DNA of 6,257 nt, taken from an uncultured Clostridia bacterium (GTDB lineage: Bacteria; Bacillota_A; Clostridia; Oscillospirales; Oscillospiraceae). The notes beneath the pieces were generated by a model. That model ran no database searches. It was not told the DNA's origin and worked only from the letters and a program-made list of their open reading frames with translations. The stretch lies in NCBI GenBank assembly GCA_947167435.1, contig CAMVIC010000099.1, forward strand, positions 1 through 6,257, read 5' to 3'. Positions 5,705 to 6,257 of the stretch are shown piece by piece; the first letter of the stretch is position 1; each line of letters begins with the position of its first letter. Made by a program: the position numbers and the translations under genes.

Positions 5705-6257
5705 TTATCCCCTTGCAGCGTCAAAGAAGTCATAGGGATTCTGGTATTGGGACTGCTCCACAAGTCCTTCCGTCTGCACAATCTCCGCGTTCTCCGCGAC
5801 TTGCTGCAGCTCCTCCATGGTGAAGGTCCCCCTCAGTGCCAGAATCCAGCCCTGCTCCGGGTGAAAGAGCAGCAGATAATTGCGAGACAGCCCGTCGTCA
5901 TAGCGCACGCGCTCGCCTTCCCAGCTCTGATAGGCGTCAGAACGGATTTTCAGCACGTCCAGCTCGCCCATAGTCCCCTCTTCCACTGCGTCAGGCAAGC
6001 CGCTCATCAGAATCAGTGCGCCGCCGTTTACAAACTGCGGTGCGTAGTACGTATTGCAGACCAGATAGCGTTCTCTGTTCTCCCCCACCAGCTCGACCCG
6101 ATCGGCCCAGGGGATAAAGCCCACCACGCCGTCCCAGTCCCGGCGTTTCACCCAGCCGTCTTTGTCCAAATGCCCGTCAAGACGGCCCACGTCCTCCGGC
6201 AACCACCCGAGCCGGTAGCGAACCGGCTGACAGGTGACGGGCGCATCAAACTCCAAG
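5705..6257 (-). CDS. C-terminal fragment of a DUF4367-like protein (start beyond window)
   Basis: At least 183 residues are visible, ending at the TAA at 5705-5707. The frame is open to the right edge. A TTG at 6254-6256 could serve as a start, but no ribosome-binding site is visible and the following text (VRYRLGWLPEDVGRLDG) reads like the inside of a domain, so the gene is treated as cut by the window. The segment YLLLFHPEQGWILALRGTFTMEELQQVAENAEIV resembles DUF4367 domains, where a 'GW/y' strand pair is followed by a 'EEL-x-x-I-A' helix. That is a family of poorly known function, often found at the extracellular C-terminus of membrane-anchored proteins, some with anti-sigma-like N-termini. 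No membrane segment is seen in this part; any anchor would be upstream. It runs convergent to the xpaC operon and shares its terminator. The family assignment is tentative. Confidence 0.55.
   Translation of the reverse strand, partial: LEFDAPVTCQPVRYRLGWLPEDVGRLDGHLDKDGWVKRRDWDGVVGFIPWADRVELVGENRERYLVCNTYYAPQFVNGGALILMSGLPDAVEEGTMGELDVLKIRSDAYQSWEGERVRYDDGLSRNYLLLFHPEQGWILALRGTFTMEELQQVAENAEIVQTEGLVEQSQYQNPYDFFDAARG

Overview
The window looks like chromosomal DNA from a Gram-positive, low-redox-lineage Firmicute, most plausibly a Clostridia member of the Oscillospiraceae type. The reasons are RNase J, strong GGAGG-type Shine-Dalgarno sites, sigma-A-like promoters in an AT-rich gap between G+C-rich genes, and a XpaC-TelA gene pair of the kind known from Bacillus. 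The taxonomic call is an inference. There is no sign of a mobile element, CRISPR array, tRNA or rRNA.

Left part (1-2376, minus strand): three housekeeping genes read leftwards in the order rpe (ribulose-5-phosphate 3-epimerase), recR (recombination mediator) and rnj (ribonuclease J, cut by the left edge). rpe and recR are 28 nt apart and recR and rnj 80 nt apart, with no terminator visible between them, so they probably form one transcription unit.

Centre (2377-2514): a 138-nt AT-rich intergenic region carries two well-formed promoters placed back to back. Their -35 boxes are only 5 bp apart. One drives rpe leftwards and the other drives the rightward operon.

Right-hand operon (2515-5617, plus strand): xpaC, telA, a divergent LemA-like gene and a YbaK/EbsC-type aminoacyl-tRNA deacylase gene, with gaps of 56, 36 and 44 nt. 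XpaC and the LemA-like protein have N-terminal membrane segments and helical domains behind them, and TelA is a long helical soluble protein. The first three genes look like a membrane-associated stress module. This reading rests on family knowledge and gene order; nothing in the sequence proves it. An 8-bp hairpin straddles the xpaC stop codon. The operon ends at a strong, probably bidirectional terminator (about 5616-5666).

Right edge (5705-6257, minus strand): the C-terminal part of a convergent gene resembling DUF4367-type proteins, whose start lies outside the window.

The most interesting item is the four-gene xpaC-telA-lemA-like-ybaK operon and its divergent LemA-like member. The rest of the window is ordinary.
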